From: an uncultured Ruthenibacterium sp.
GTDB taxonomy: Bacteria > Bacillota > Clostridia > Oscillospirales > Ruminococcaceae
DNA: 52,812 nucleotides
Direction of reading: 5' to 3'
Assembly: GCA_944386565.1 (NCBI GenBank)
Contig: CALXBO010000012.1
Coordinates: forward strand, 1-52,812
The notes under the pieces are model-generated. The model was not told the origin of the DNA. It did no database searches and saw only the letters and a program-made list of their open reading frames with translations. The translations under genes were made by a program, and so were the position numbers. Shown piece by piece: positions 7,649 through 15,970 of the stretch (position 1 is its first letter; the number at the start of each line of letters is the position of its first letter).

Positions 7649-9412
7649 ATGGAACTTCGAAGCAGCGTAAAAGCGCTGAATTTTACAAAGAAAATGCTGT
7701 TTGACGGCGGCGAGCGCGCCCTTCCCTACCCGTCGCGGCCGCAGAAACCGGCGCCGCAGTCGGAACCCTGCCGCCCGCTGGAGCGCTCGACGCCGCAGGC
7801 GGAAGGCGTGAGCGCCGCCGCGCTCGACGGCATGCTGCGCGCGCTGTCGGCGTCCGAGGAGACGCATATGCACGGCTGCATCGTCATCCGGAACGGGCGT
7901 GTGATCTGCGAAGCCGATTTCCCGCCCTACTCGACCAAAACGTGGCACGTGACACACAGCATGTCCAAAACGCTCGTTGGTACGGCGGTGGGATTTCTGG
8001 TGGACGAGGGAAAGCTGTCGCCGGATGAACGCATCTGCGATATTTTCCCGGAATACTGCACGCTGCTCACCGGCCGCCGCATGCGCAGTGTGACGATCCG
8101 CCACCTTCTGACCATGACGAGCGGCGCCAACTTCCGCGAGATGGGCGCACTGACAGACGCCAACTGGGTCAAGGCGTTCTTTGAATCCGACGCCGGCAAT
8201 GAACCCGGTTCGTCGTTCGACTACAACAGCATGAACTCCCACGTGCTCGCTGCCGTCGTGTGCAAGCGCAGCGGGCAGTCGCTGACGGAATATCTGCGGC
8301 CGCGGTTGTTTGAACCGCTCGGGTTCGGCTCCGTCGCATGGGAAACCAGCCCGTCCGGCATCGAAATCGGCGGATGGGGACTGTATGTTCTTCTGGAGGA
8401 CATGGCAAAGCTCGGCCTGCTGTACCTGAATGGCGGAATGTGGGAGGGACGCCAGCTGCTCTCGGCCGAGTGGGTCCGCGACGCCGTCCGTCCGCACGCG
8501 CGCAACGACCACGGCGAAGAGTACGGATACCAGCTCTGGCCGGATACACGGCACGGGCTCTACCTGTTCAACGGGATGTTCGGCCAGTATGTGATCTGTG
8601 TCCCGCAGCTCTGCATGGTCGTGGCCGTCAACGCCGGCGCGGAACACTTCTTCATCCAGAGCGACGCCTACGAGATCATCTGCCGCTTCCTGCTCCACGC
8701 GCTCGGCACATCCCCTGCGATCGACCGCAGGCGGCTTGAGTTCACGCTGTCGCATCTGGAATCCGGATCTGCCGTCCCGGAGATGACGGCTCCCGGCTTC
8801 TCGCAGCTTCTGCGCAGTTATGTGACGCGCCAGATGCGCAAGAAACCGCTCCCCGCCCTGCCCCCCGGCCTTGCCGGCCGCAGCTATACCGCCGCATCCA
8901 ACCGAGCCGGTGTTCTGCCCCTGATCCTGTCGGGTATGAATCTTGTGCTGACCGACAAGCTGAAAAGCATTGCATTCGAGGCCGACGGGGACGGCACGCA
9001 CGCCGCCCTGCTCTGGCACGACGAAACGCAGACACACCGCATCCCGCTCGCGTTTGACAGTTTCGCCCGCTTCGAGCTGGATGTACACGGAAACCGCTTT
9101 TTGTGCGCTTCGCGTGCGCGCTTCACCACAGACGAGGACGACCGCCCCGTGCTGAAACTGGCCGTCTACTTTCTGGAGTCGACGAGCGTGCGGATCATCA
9201 AGATCTTCTTCTGCGAGGACGAGCACATCATCCTCAAATTGTCGGAAACGCCTGACGCACTCGTCTGTATGAGCGACCTGCAGGCCACCAATCCGGCATC
9301 GCTCCAGATCAACATGGATCTGTTCAAGGATCTCGACTACCTGTGGTACCGCATCGACCTCATGTGCAATCCTGTCGTTCCCTGCCGGCCGGAGGAGCGG
9401 ACAGAAGCGTGA
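7649..9412 (+). CDS. Serine hydrolase, beta-lactamase class C/penicillin-binding-protein fold
   Basis: A 587-residue protein. The hydrolase domain spans about 55-350: the SxxK nucleophile is S104-M-S-K107, the YxN-like element is DYNSMN (about 191), and the third box region reads GMFGQYVICVPQ. Such enzymes include esterases, D-aminopeptidases and PBP-like proteins. There is no signal peptide or membrane helix, so it is predicted cytoplasmic, which points away from a cell-wall or secreted beta-lactamase role. The final about 200 residues are an extra domain I do not recognise. GGAGAG precedes ATG 7649. Monocistronic; substrate unknown. Confidence 0.85.
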   Translation: MELRSSVKALNFTKKMLFDGGERALPYPSRPQKPAPQSEPCRPLERSTPQAEGVSAAALDGMLRALSASEETHMHGCIVIRNGRVICEADFPPYSTKTWHVTHSMSKTLVGTAVGFLVDEGKLSPDERICDIFPEYCTLLTGRRMRSVTIRHLLTMTSGANFREMGALTDANWVKAFFESDAGNEPGSSFDYNSMNSHVLAAVVCKRSGQSLTEYLRPRLFEPLGFGSVAWETSPSGIEIGGWGLYVLLEDMAKLGLLYLNGGMWEGRQLLSAEWVRDAVRPHARNDHGEEYGYQLWPDTRHGLYLFNGMFGQYVICVPQLCMVVAVNAGAEHFFIQSDAYEIICRFLLHALGTSPAIDRRRLEFTLSHLESGSAVPEMTAPGFSQLLRSYVTRQMRKKPLPALPPGLAGRSYTAASNRAGVLPLILSGMNLVLTDKLKSIAFEADGDGTHAALLWHDETQTHRIPLAFDSFARFELDVHGNRFLCASRARFTTDEDDRPVLKLAVYFLESTSVRIIKIFFCEDEHIILKLSETPDALVCMSDLQATNPASLQINMDLFKDLDYLWYRIDLMCNPVVPCRPEERTEA

Positions 9413-9430
9413 CACAAATCCGCGCAAACA

Positions 9431-9461
9431 AAAACAGGACTCGGAAGAGTCCTGTTTTTTT
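9431..9461. terminator. Bidirectional terminator between convergent genes
   Basis: AAAACAGGACTC pairs with GAGTCCTGTTTT around a GGAA loop. T-runs on both strands serve the serine hydrolase (+) and the LCP gene (-). Confidence 0.92.
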
Positions 9462-9464
9462 GCT

Positions 9465-10532
9465 TTATTCCGTCACGGTTGCTGTTTCCGTCTCCTGCAC
9501 CAGCTCACCGAGCAGGAAGCTGTCCAAACGCTCGGCCTCGGCCGCAAAGTCACAGCCGATGAGAGAATCCTCCAGCGGAGAAGAGATGGTCCACGTCTGC
9601 TCACGGTCCGGAACCGTCAGCTGATCGGCCTCCGTGCCGAGCAGAACCGGCATCTTGAACAAAAGCTGCCACAGCTCATTGTTCGTCAGATTCGTCTCCA
9701 CTTCCGGAAGCAGCAGATTGAGGATCTGGTCGATCTTCGCCCAACTCAGCGTCGCGACCTGATCCGCCGCCGCCTGCACAACTTCGCGCTGGCGTTCCAC
9801 GCGCTCCCAGTCGCTGTCCAGATGGCGCATGCGGGCGTAAACGAGCGCCGTGGGGCCGTCCAGTCTCGCCTTGCCCTCGGTCCACTTCTTCTCTCCGGCG
9901 ATCTGGTTCATGAAATCGGCTTCCGCCTGACTCATGTCCACCTCGACACCGCCGATGAGGGTGATTCCCTCTTCAAAGAGCGAGAAGTCGATCTTCACAT
10001 ACCGGCTTACATCGACCTTGTAATACTCCTGAAGTGTCTTCAGGACGAGTTCCGGGCCGCCGTACGCGTACGTGTGCGTCAGCCAGTCATCGCCGACATT
10101 GGGGATCGAAACGCCGACACCTCGCTCGAACGAGACCATCTTCCAGGTGTTTTTCTTGCTGTCGATGGAGATCAGCATCATGCTGTCGGCGCGGGCATCG
10201 TCGTCCTCGGTGCGCTCGTCCGATCCGATCACGAGGATATTTGTGATGTTCTCGTGCACATTGACCTCGCCCCCCGGCGGCTCGATCGTGCCTCCGTTCT
10301 CCATCACGTCAATGTCATCAAAATTAAATGTTCCGAACGAAAGCAGTTCGTCCGCCGGGTCTGTCCCGGACGTGCTTTCTGCGCCAGCCTGTGTTTCAAG
10401 CGACGGGCGCGTGAGAAGATTCATCTTCCCGCTCAGGTACACCACACCCGCCAATACAACAAGCAGTACAACCGCCAGAACCGCGTCAATCACGATCAAA
10501 GCGATCCTGACTTTCGAACGTTTCGGCCGCAC
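9465..10532 (-). CDS. LytR-CpsA-Psr (LCP) family cell-wall polymer ligase
   Basis: A 355-residue single-pass membrane protein: a short basic cytoplasmic tail, a membrane helix at about 10-34, then an extracellular LCP domain (NILVIGSDER, ADSMMLISID, TFGPxELVLKTLQEYY-like stretch, RMRHLDSDWER). LCP enzymes move lipid-linked glycans (teichoic acid or capsule) onto peptidoglycan, using conserved Arg and Asp residues that are present here. The start is GTG 10532 with GGGAGG 7 bases upstream. It is alone, not beside the glycan cluster at 35-42 kb, but could attach that polymer (inference). Confidence 0.92.
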   Translation of the reverse strand: MRPKRSKVRIALIVIDAVLAVVLLVVLAGVVYLSGKMNLLTRPSLETQAGAESTSGTDPADELLSFGTFNFDDIDVMENGGTIEPPGGEVNVHENITNILVIGSDERTEDDDARADSMMLISIDSKKNTWKMVSFERGVGVSIPNVGDDWLTHTYAYGGPELVLKTLQEYYKVDVSRYVKIDFSLFEEGITLIGGVEVDMSQAEADFMNQIAGEKKWTEGKARLDGPTALVYARMRHLDSDWERVERQREVVQAAADQVATLSWAKIDQILNLLLPEVETNLTNNELWQLLFKMPVLLGTEADQLTVPDREQTWTISSPLEDSLIGCDFAAEAERLDSFLLGELVQETETATVTE

Positions 10533-10656
10533 AGATCCACCTCCCAGAATGATGAGATTTTATATTATACAGGCAAAGTGTGAAATTTGCGTGAACACGG
10601 GAGGTAATCCGGCGAAAAACCGAACAAAATCTCAAAGCGGAGAAGCGTCCGCCGTC

Positions 10657-12000
10657 TCATTCCGTCCGGGCGCGCAGACGCCAGACACCGCGGAAATAAT
10701 AGTACAGCGAAAGCGCCATGGCCACCGTCCATCCGATGGGCCACGAAAGCCAGATTCCCGTGCTCGATCCCAGCATTCCCGACAGGATGAATGCGAGGAT
10801 CACGCGGAGGATCAGATCGGTGAATGTTGCGATCATAAAGGGAACCATCGCCGCCGAACCGCGCAGCACACCGTCCGCCACCAGTTTGACGGAGATGACG
10901 AAGTAGAACGGAGATACGATGCGGAGGAATTCAACACCCGTCTGCAAGGCGGCGCCGCTTGAGCCGTTCTCCATGAAAATGCCGACGAACGCACCGCCGA
11001 ACACGGTATAGCACACCACGAACGGCACACAGACGATCATGGCCATGACAAGGCCCGTGCGCAGACCGCTGCGCACGCGGTCCTCTTTTCCGGCACCCAG
11101 ATTCTGCGCCGTAAAGTTGGAAACGCCGTTTCCGAGCGTGGTAAAGCAGGTGAGGCCGAATGTATTGAGTTTGACCGCCGCGGAATACCCGGCGATGACG
11201 GACGAGCCGAAGCCATTGACGAGCCACTGGATGAAGATGTTGCCCACGGAGATGAAGCTTTGCTGCAGGATGCTCGGAATGGCCACGCGCGCGATCTGCA
11301 TCAGCATGCGCCGCGAGAACAGATCGGCGTGTCCCTCCACCTGAATGCGGCCAATCCGGAACTGCAGTGTGATCAGTGCCAGAACGCAGGCCACACCCTG
11401 CGCGATGAACGTCGCCCACGCAACGCCCGCGACGCCCCAGGAGAAGTAGCGCACAAAGATGTAGTCCAGCACGATATTGCCCACCGAGGAGCCGATCAGG
11501 AAGTACAGCGGCGTCTTGGAATCGCCCATTGCCGAGAAGATACCGGTGGTGACGTTGTACAGGAACAGGAACGTGAACCCGCCCACATAGATGGCGAGAT
11601 ACAGCGAGCCGTCGGCAAAGATGTCCTCCGGCGTGTTGAGCATATGCATCAGCGCCGGCGTTCCGGCCAACCCCAGCACGGTCAGCACCAGCGAGAGCAC
11701 CAGAGACGCGATCATCGTGGTGGACACGGCCGTCTTCATCGCCTTGAAATCCCTTGCGCCGAACAGACGCGAGATCACGACGGAACAGCCGACGTTGCTG
11801 CCCACGGCAATGGCCATGAGGATCATTGTGATGGGATACGATGCGCCGACGGCGGCAAGCGCGCTCTCACCGGCGAACTTGCCGGCGATCACGCTGTCGG
11901 CGATGTTGTACAGCTGCTGAAAGATGACGCTGACGAACAGCGGCAGCGTATACTGCCACAGTACGGTGTGCGGCGCCCCTTGTGTCAAATCCTTGTTCAT
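10657..12000 (-). CDS. MATE family efflux transporter
   Basis: A 447-residue protein with about 12 membrane helices in two MATE repeats (MHTVLWQYTLPLFVSVIFQQLYNIADSVI-like first helix region, AAVGASYPI, GNIVLDYIFV, and the second-half QNLGAGKEDRVRSGL). MATE pumps export cationic drugs or metabolites using Na+ or H+. GAGGGGG precedes ATG 12000. It is divergent from a LysR regulator across 112 AT-rich bases, the usual layout for a transporter controlled by that regulator. Substrate unknown. Confidence 0.95.
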   Translation of the reverse strand: MNKDLTQGAPHTVLWQYTLPLFVSVIFQQLYNIADSVIAGKFAGESALAAVGASYPITMILMAIAVGSNVGCSVVISRLFGARDFKAMKTAVSTTMIASLVLSLVLTVLGLAGTPALMHMLNTPEDIFADGSLYLAIYVGGFTFLFLYNVTTGIFSAMGDSKTPLYFLIGSSVGNIVLDYIFVRYFSWGVAGVAWATFIAQGVACVLALITLQFRIGRIQVEGHADLFSRRMLMQIARVAIPSILQQSFISVGNIFIQWLVNGFGSSVIAGYSAAVKLNTFGLTCFTTLGNGVSNFTAQNLGAGKEDRVRSGLRTGLVMAMIVCVPFVVCYTVFGGAFVGIFMENGSSGAALQTGVEFLRIVSPFYFVISVKLVADGVLRGSAAMVPFMIATFTDLILRVILAFILSGMLGSSTGIWLSWPIGWTVAMALSLYYYFRGVWRLRARTE

Positions 12001-12112
12001 GGACGTTTCCCCCTCTTGTTTTTTCGCACGGGTTTTATTATACTACAAAATAAGTTATTCATAAAATTGTTATTTTTTCTTATAGTCATAGATAATATCA
12101 ATAGGAGGACGC
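12001..12112. promoter_or_regulatory. Divergent AT-rich control region between MATE and LysR genes
   Basis: Minus-strand TATAAT (about 12036-12041) can serve the MATE gene. Plus-strand TTGTTA (about 12068) and GATAAT (about 12092) can serve the LysR gene. AATAA-N16-TTATT and the shorter TTATTCATAA lie between and are candidate LysR-type sites. The composition is far more AT-rich than the flanks. Confidence 0.5.
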
Positions 12113-13027
12113 ATGGAACCGAGTCTGGACGCCTATAAAGCATTTGTCTGTGCCGCGCGGACCAAAAGTCTGTCCGCTGCAGCGCGGGAACTGTATCTCT
12201 CTCAGCCGACGGTGACGCACCACCTGCAGAATCTGGAAGCCTGCCACGGCTGCCGCCTGTTCGTGCGCACGCGGCGGGGCGTCACGCTCACGCCCGAGGG
12301 CAAGATCCTGTACGATTACCTCTCGGAGGCGCTGGCGCGCATCGACGAGGCGCGCGATGTTCTGGAAGCGCACCGCACACTGGCGCGCGGCGTCGTGCGG
12401 GTGGGTGCGACGGAGACGACGCTGCACCACTTTCTGCTGCCCCGGCTGCGCCGGTTCAAGGAGACGTACCCGGACATCCGGCTCAAGATCGCCAACGGTT
12501 CCACACCCGGTATGCTGACCGATCTGGACGAGGGCGCGATTGATTTTGCCGTTCTTGTTCTGGCGAAGGAAGGGCTTGAAGGAGCCTACCGCACCACGCC
12601 GCTCGCAGAGCTCCGCGACGTGGTGATCGCGGGGGAAAAGTACCGCAGTGCGCTGAACGGCGTGACGACGCTGGAACAGCTTGCGGATTTTCCTCTCATC
12701 TGCATGACGCCCGGCACGCTGTCCCGCGACCACATCGAGGCCGTGTTCCGCTCCGAGGGGCTTTCTCTCTCGCCTGACATGGAACTCGCGACGGCGGACC
12801 TGATCACACCGCTCGTGGAAAACGGGCTCGGCATCGGGTTTGTCCCGCACGCGTTCGCCCGGGACGCCATCGCGCGCCGGACTGTATTTGAAGTACAGCT
12901 GGAGCATCCGCTGCCCCCGCGCAGCATCTGCCTGGTCTGCTCGCCGGCCCATCCCCTGTCCGCCGCTGCGCGCGCGTTTACGGAAATGCTCACCTCTCAG
13001 GACAAAAAACAGCCCGCCGGGACATAA
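12113..13027 (+). CDS. LysR-family transcriptional regulator
   Basis: A 304-residue regulator. The winged helix-turn-helix is at 4-62 (AFVCAARTKSLSAAARELYLSQPTVTHH-type, then FVRTRRGVTLTPEGK), followed by a linker helix and the LysR substrate-binding domain (about 90-295) that senses a small effector. AGGAGG sits ahead of ATG 12113. The divergent MATE gene is the likely target, and autoregulation is usual in this family (both inferred). Its 3' end contains the guaB terminator hairpin. Confidence 0.94.
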   Translation: MEPSLDAYKAFVCAARTKSLSAAARELYLSQPTVTHHLQNLEACHGCRLFVRTRRGVTLTPEGKILYDYLSEALARIDEARDVLEAHRTLARGVVRVGATETTLHHFLLPRLRRFKETYPDIRLKIANGSTPGMLTDLDEGAIDFAVLVLAKEGLEGAYRTTPLAELRDVVIAGEKYRSALNGVTTLEQLADFPLICMTPGTLSRDHIEAVFRSEGLSLSPDMELATADLITPLVENGLGIGFVPHAFARDAIARRTVFEVQLEHPLPPRSICLVCSPAHPLSAAARAFTEMLTSQDKKQPAGT

Positions 13028-13040
13028 CTCCCGGCGGGCT
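13004..13040 (-). terminator. guaB terminator, overlapping the LysR 3' end
   Basis: Twelve-bp arms AGCCCGCCGGGA (13011-13022) and TCCCGGCGGGCT (13029-13040). On the minus strand they are followed by six T (13004-13009). The LysR stop codon lies in the loop. Confidence 0.9.
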
Positions 13041-13053
13041 GCCGCTTTTACGA

Positions 13054-14562
13054 TTATTCCGTGACCGTGCCCTTGTTCTTGAGCATGACGTCGTGCGCGC
13101 CGCCCTCCACGATGCTCGTGGAAGAAACGACCGTCAGACGGGCTTTCTCCTGAAGCTCGGGGATCGTGAGCGCGCCGCAGTTGCACATCGTGCTGCGGAC
13201 CTTCGCGAGCGTGACGCCCACGCCGTCCTTCAGCGCGCCGGCATACGGCACGTAGCTGTCGACGCCTTCCTCGAAGCTCAGCTTGCTGGCGCCGCCGAGG
13301 TCATAGCGCTGCCAGTTGCGGGCGCGGTTCGAACCCTCGCCCCAGTACTCTTTCACGTACTGGCCGTTGATGCGCAGCTTGTTCGTGGGGCTCTCGTCGA
13401 AGCGGGAGAAGTAGCGGCCCAGCATGACGAAATCGGCGCCCATGGCAAGTGCGAGCGTGATGTGGTAGTCGTGGACGATGCCGCCGTCCGAGCAGATGGG
13501 GACGTAGATGCCCGTCTCCTTGAAGTACTCGTCGCGAGCCTTCGCCACTTCGATGGTGGCGGTGGCCTGTCCGCGGCCGATGCCCTTCGTCTCGCGCGTG
13601 ATGCAGATGGAACCGCCGCCGATACCGATCTTCACGAAGTCGGCGCCCGCCTCAGCGAGGAAGCGGAAGCCGTCGCGGTCGACGACGTTGCCCGCGCCGA
13701 CCTTGACCTTGTCGCCGTACTTTGCGCGAATCCACGCGAGCGTGCGGCTCTGCCACTCGGAGAAGCCCTCGGAGGAGTCGATGCAGAGCACATCGGCGCC
13801 CGCCTCGACCAGAGCGGGAACGCGCTCCGCGTAGTCGCGCGTGTTGATGCCCGCGCCGACGATGTAGCTCTTGTTCTTGTCCAGCAGCTCGTTGACGTTC
13901 TCCTTGTGGGAGTCATAGTCCTTGCGGAACACGATGCACTTGAGGTGCTGGTTCTTGTCGATCAGCGGCAGAGCGTTGATCTTGTGATCCCAGATGATGT
14001 CGTTCGCTTCTTTGAGCGTGGTGTTCTCGTCCGCGACGACCAGCTTCTCGAACGGCGTCATGAACGTGGACACGAGCGTGTCGGTCGGCATGCGGGAAAT
14101 GCGGTAATCGCGGCTGCCGACGATGCCCAGCAGCTTGCCGTTGGCCGTGCCGTCGTCCGTGACAGCCACGGTGGAGTGGCCCGTCTTCTGCTTCAGTGCC
14201 AGAATGTCGGCCAGCGTGGCATCCGGGCGCACGTTCGAATCGCTGACGATAAAGCCCTTCTTGTAGCTCTTCACGCGGCGGATCATCGCAGCTTCCTCTT
14301 CGATCGACTGCGAGCCGTAGATGAACGAGACGCCGCCCTCTTTGGCGAGAGCAATGGCCATGGTGTCATTCGAAACGGCCTGCATGATGGCGGAGACCAT
14401 CGGGATATTCATCGACAGCGGGCATTCCTCCTGCCCTCTTCTGTACTTGACGAGCGGAGTTTTCAGGCTGACCGCCGAGGGGATGCACTCCGACGACGAA
14501 TAACCGGGAACAAGAAGATACTCACCAAAGGTACGCGAAGGCTCTGTGAAATAAGTTGCCAT
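13054..14562 (-). CDS. guaB: IMP dehydrogenase
   Basis: A 502-residue enzyme oxidising IMP to XMP with NAD+, the committed step to GMP. It is a TIM barrel with the catalytic loop [11 protein letters not shown], where Cys320 is the nucleophile, and a CBS-pair insert at about 110-225. The flap region [12 protein letters not shown] and the EGV motif follow. The length and the CBS insert favour IMP dehydrogenase over GMP reductase (about 350 residues). AAGGAG precedes ATG 14562. It has its own promoter downstream of the ncRNA terminator, so it is not simply read through from that RNA. Confidence 0.95.
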   Translation of the reverse strand: MATYFTEPSRTFGEYLLVPGYSSSECIPSAVSLKTPLVKYRRGQEECPLSMNIPMVSAIMQAVSNDTMAIALAKEGGVSFIYGSQSIEEEAAMIRRVKSYKKGFIVSDSNVRPDATLADILALKQKTGHSTVAVTDDGTANGKLLGIVGSRDYRISRMPTDTLVSTFMTPFEKLVVADENTTLKEANDIIWDHKINALPLIDKNQHLKCIVFRKDYDSHKENVNELLDKNKSYIVGAGINTRDYAERVPALVEAGADVLCIDSSEGFSEWQSRTLAWIRAKYGDKVKVGAGNVVDRDGFRFLAEAGADFVKIGIGGGSICITRETKGIGRGQATATIEVAKARDEYFKETGIYVPICSDGGIVHDYHITLALAMGADFVMLGRYFSRFDESPTNKLRINGQYVKEYWGEGSNRARNWQRYDLGGASKLSFEEGVDSYVPYAGALKDGVGVTLAKVRSTMCNCGALTIPELQEKARLTVVSSTSIVEGGAHDVMLKNKGTVTE

Positions 14563-14642
14563 GTCATATTCTCCTTTTTGTTTTCAATGCTGCACTTATC
14601 AAACCGGCCGACTTCTTCGCAAAAGCGCCGATTTTTCTTTTT

Positions 14643-14670
14643 ATCATACCACAAAACCCGTTGCCGTAAA
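14643..14670 (-). promoter_or_regulatory. guaB promoter
   Basis: On the minus strand TTTACG (14665-14670) and TATGAT (14643-14648) have a 16-base spacer, about 80 bases upstream of guaB. Confidence 0.6.
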
Positions 14671-14712
14671 AGATGTTTTCCAAAAAAATGCCACTTCTTT
14701 TGACATTTAACA

Positions 14713-14885
14713 ACAAAAAAGCCCCGTGCTGCGTTCACGGAGCTTTTTTGTTTTCCATAAAGGAGTTTGAGGAAGGTTGTACGGCATCCCGGAAAATCGC
14801 CGCCGCGAATCTTCGACGGCGAAAGGAGGAAAGGACCCGTACCCGATGAAAAAGTGCACCGCAAGTTAGCTTGTAACTTTCTTGC
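14713..14885 (-). ncRNA. Unassigned structured small RNA, about 170 nt
   Basis: The unit lies between a consensus minus-strand promoter (14892-14920) and an intrinsic terminator (GCTCCGTG pairs with CACGGGGC, then six T at 14715-14720). The transcript can fold as: a 5' hairpin (GCAA-GTTA/TAAC-TTGC); a long helix GTACGG-GTCC with GGAT-G-CCGTAC; and inside it a 9-bp hairpin TCGCCGTCG/CGGCGGCGA. A CU-rich loop there carries CCTCCTTT, complementary to Shine-Dalgarno sequences. It has no convincing ORF. It does not match 6S, SRP, tmRNA, RNase P, T-box or purine, TPP, SAM or cobalamin riboswitches as I know them. A base-pairing regulator is the best guess. Confidence 0.65.
14715..14743. terminator. 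Terminator of the small RNA, T-runs on both strands
   Basis: Eight-bp stem GCCCCGTG/CACGGAGC with one wobble, 7-nt loop, and A6 before and T6 after. It ends the minus-strand small RNA; no plus-strand transcript is known to need it. Confidence 0.85.
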
Positions 14886-14910
14886 AACTATATTGTAACC
14901 TTTTTGTCAT
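14871..14910. repeat. Four 11-bp direct repeats (TTGTAAC-N4), candidate operator
   Basis: TTGTAAC (14871), TTGCAAC (14882), TTGTAAC (14893) and TTGTCAT (14904) start exactly 11 bases apart, one helical turn. This is the spacing of OmpR/PhoB-type response-regulator boxes. Copy 3 covers the -10 box of the small RNA, and copies 1-2 cover its start. Confidence 0.75.
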
Positions 14911-14920
14911 CACTCGTCAA
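14892..14920 (-). promoter_or_regulatory. Promoter of the small RNA
   Basis: On the minus strand TTGACG (14915-14920) and TACAAT (14892-14897) have a 17-base spacer. From 14921 to 15013 I see only AT-rich sequence without a gene. Confidence 0.85.
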
Positions 14921-15013
14921 GGGTTTTTTGTAAATAAATTGAGAAAAACTTGTGACGTTTTTTTGAAAAACCGCACAAAGTGTACTCTCACGGAGGACAG
15001 CATTCCGGGCGGC

Positions 15014-15751
15014 TCAACCTTCGCCGAAGAGCGTCACTTCCGCCTCGAAATGGCGGCTCTTTTCGCTCTGTCCGCAGAAGTACATGCTGCCGCTCTCCGT
15101 CACGCCGCGGCTCACTTCAAACGACATGCCGAGCGGAACCTCCTTGTGGTACACCGCGGCAAAGCGTGCGATCCCGCGGTCCAAAAGCGCCTGCACGTCG
15201 CAGCAGTCGCAGGCGATGTCGGCGTAGATCGTGTTGTTCAGATGGCGGTTCAGATCGCAGCGGGTGTAGGTGGCCGTCTGAGAGCCGCAGTCCTCGAGCT
15301 GCGCAGCCTTGTGGACCGTCACATCCAGTTCATACGGCGCTTTCGCATCGAAATACTGCGCGATCTCCTCGGGCGGATTGCGCAGGATGCGGCGGGATGC
15401 CACGTCGACGAGCACCCAGCGGCTGTCCATCGCGCACAGGCGCTCCCCCGCTTCATCCAGAAAATCGGTGCAGCGGGTGTAGACGGCGCGCACCGGCGCG
15501 CCCGGCCGCGTCACGATGCGGACGCGCGTTCCGACCGGGATCGGACGCGTCCACTCCACGGCCACTTTGGCCAGAAGGAACGCCGTGCCCGTGCGGGCAT
15601 AGACCTCGGACGTCAGCCCCAGCGCGTCGCAGTGGTCGGTGGAGACCTGCTGGGCGCGGCGCAGCACTGCGCCGGCCGTCATATGATTGGAGGCGTCGCA
15701 CTCATACTGCGTCACCACAAACGAATCGGAAAACTCATGGATCAGGCTCAT
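15014..15751 (-). CDS. Acyl-ACP thioesterase
   Basis: A 245-residue double hotdog-fold enzyme that releases fatty acids from acyl carrier protein. Features include HEFSDSFVVTQYECDASNHMT at the start of the first hotdog and, in the second, the catalytic Asn-His region CDLNRHLNNTIYADI (about 165-179), the classic NxHxNN pattern of FatA/FatB relatives. AAGGAG precedes ATG 15751. Single gene. Its promoter is divergent from, and overlaps, the promoter of the ECF leader. Confidence 0.92.
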   Translation of the reverse strand: MSLIHEFSDSFVVTQYECDASNHMTAGAVLRRAQQVSTDHCDALGLTSEVYARTGTAFLLAKVAVEWTRPIPVGTRVRIVTRPGAPVRAVYTRCTDFLDEAGERLCAMDSRWVLVDVASRRILRNPPEEIAQYFDAKAPYELDVTVHKAAQLEDCGSQTATYTRCDLNRHLNNTIYADIACDCCDVQALLDRGIARFAAVYHKEVPLGMSFEVSRGVTESGSMYFCGQSEKSRHFEAEVTLFGEG

Positions 15752-15786
15752 CGTTCACATCTCCTTCAGTGTAGCCCATACAGGTA

Positions 15787-15837
15787 ATTATAGCATCCCG
15801 TGTCAATCTTGACAGTCCCCACGGCTTCTTTTATAAT
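15787..15837. promoter_or_regulatory. Two divergent promoters sharing their -35 position
   Basis: Plus strand: TTGACA (15809-15814), 17-base spacer, TATAAT (15832-15837), a perfect consensus for the ECF leader. Minus strand: CTGTCA (15810-15815), 17-base spacer, TATAAT (15787-15792) for the thioesterase. The -35 hexamers overlap by five bases, so RNA polymerase can occupy only one at a time. Confidence 0.8.
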
Positions 15838-15843
15838 GTAAAA

Positions 15844-15970
15844 GAACTGTGCGCGGCATGAAGCCGCGCTCCCCTGCGCAAAACCTGTTTTTTGAATGAG
15901 CGATGCTATGAAGGTATCGGTGCCTCCCGAAGGAGTCCGGTATCTTTTTTTATTGACTGGAGGAAATCAC
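15844..15970 (+). promoter_or_regulatory. Candidate riboswitch leader with terminator/antiterminator choice
   Basis: The expected start is near 15844. A hairpin GCGCGGC (15851-15857)/GCCGCGC (15863-15869) opens the leader. A terminator pairs GGTATCGG (15913-15920) with CCGGTATC (15937-15944), capped by CTCC-CGAA-GGAG, followed by seven T (15945-15951). CGATGC (15901-15906) can instead pair with GTATCG (15914-15919), which would break the terminator. I do not recognise the aptamer; it does not fit TPP, FMN, THF or preQ1-I consensus. GGAGG of the S component follows. Confidence 0.7.

Noticed and set aside
7490..9427. 645-residue minus frame opposite the serine hydrolase
   Set aside because: The plus frame has catalytic motifs and a ribosome binding site; the opposite frame ends inside glmS and has no motif.
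14463..14864. 133-residue minus frame across the small RNA and guaB start
   Set aside because: It crosses a terminator and the guaB promoter and has no ribosome binding site or family; the guaB start is clear at 14562.
14713..14885. Purine, ppGpp/PRPP or T-box riboswitch for guaB
   Set aside because: None of the core sequences I know for these classes is present, and guaB has its own promoter after the terminator.
15896..15970. N-terminal extension or leader peptide from ATG 15896 to the S component
   Set aside because: The segment coincides with the competing hairpins and the terminator T-run, and ATG 15971 has its own GGAGG.
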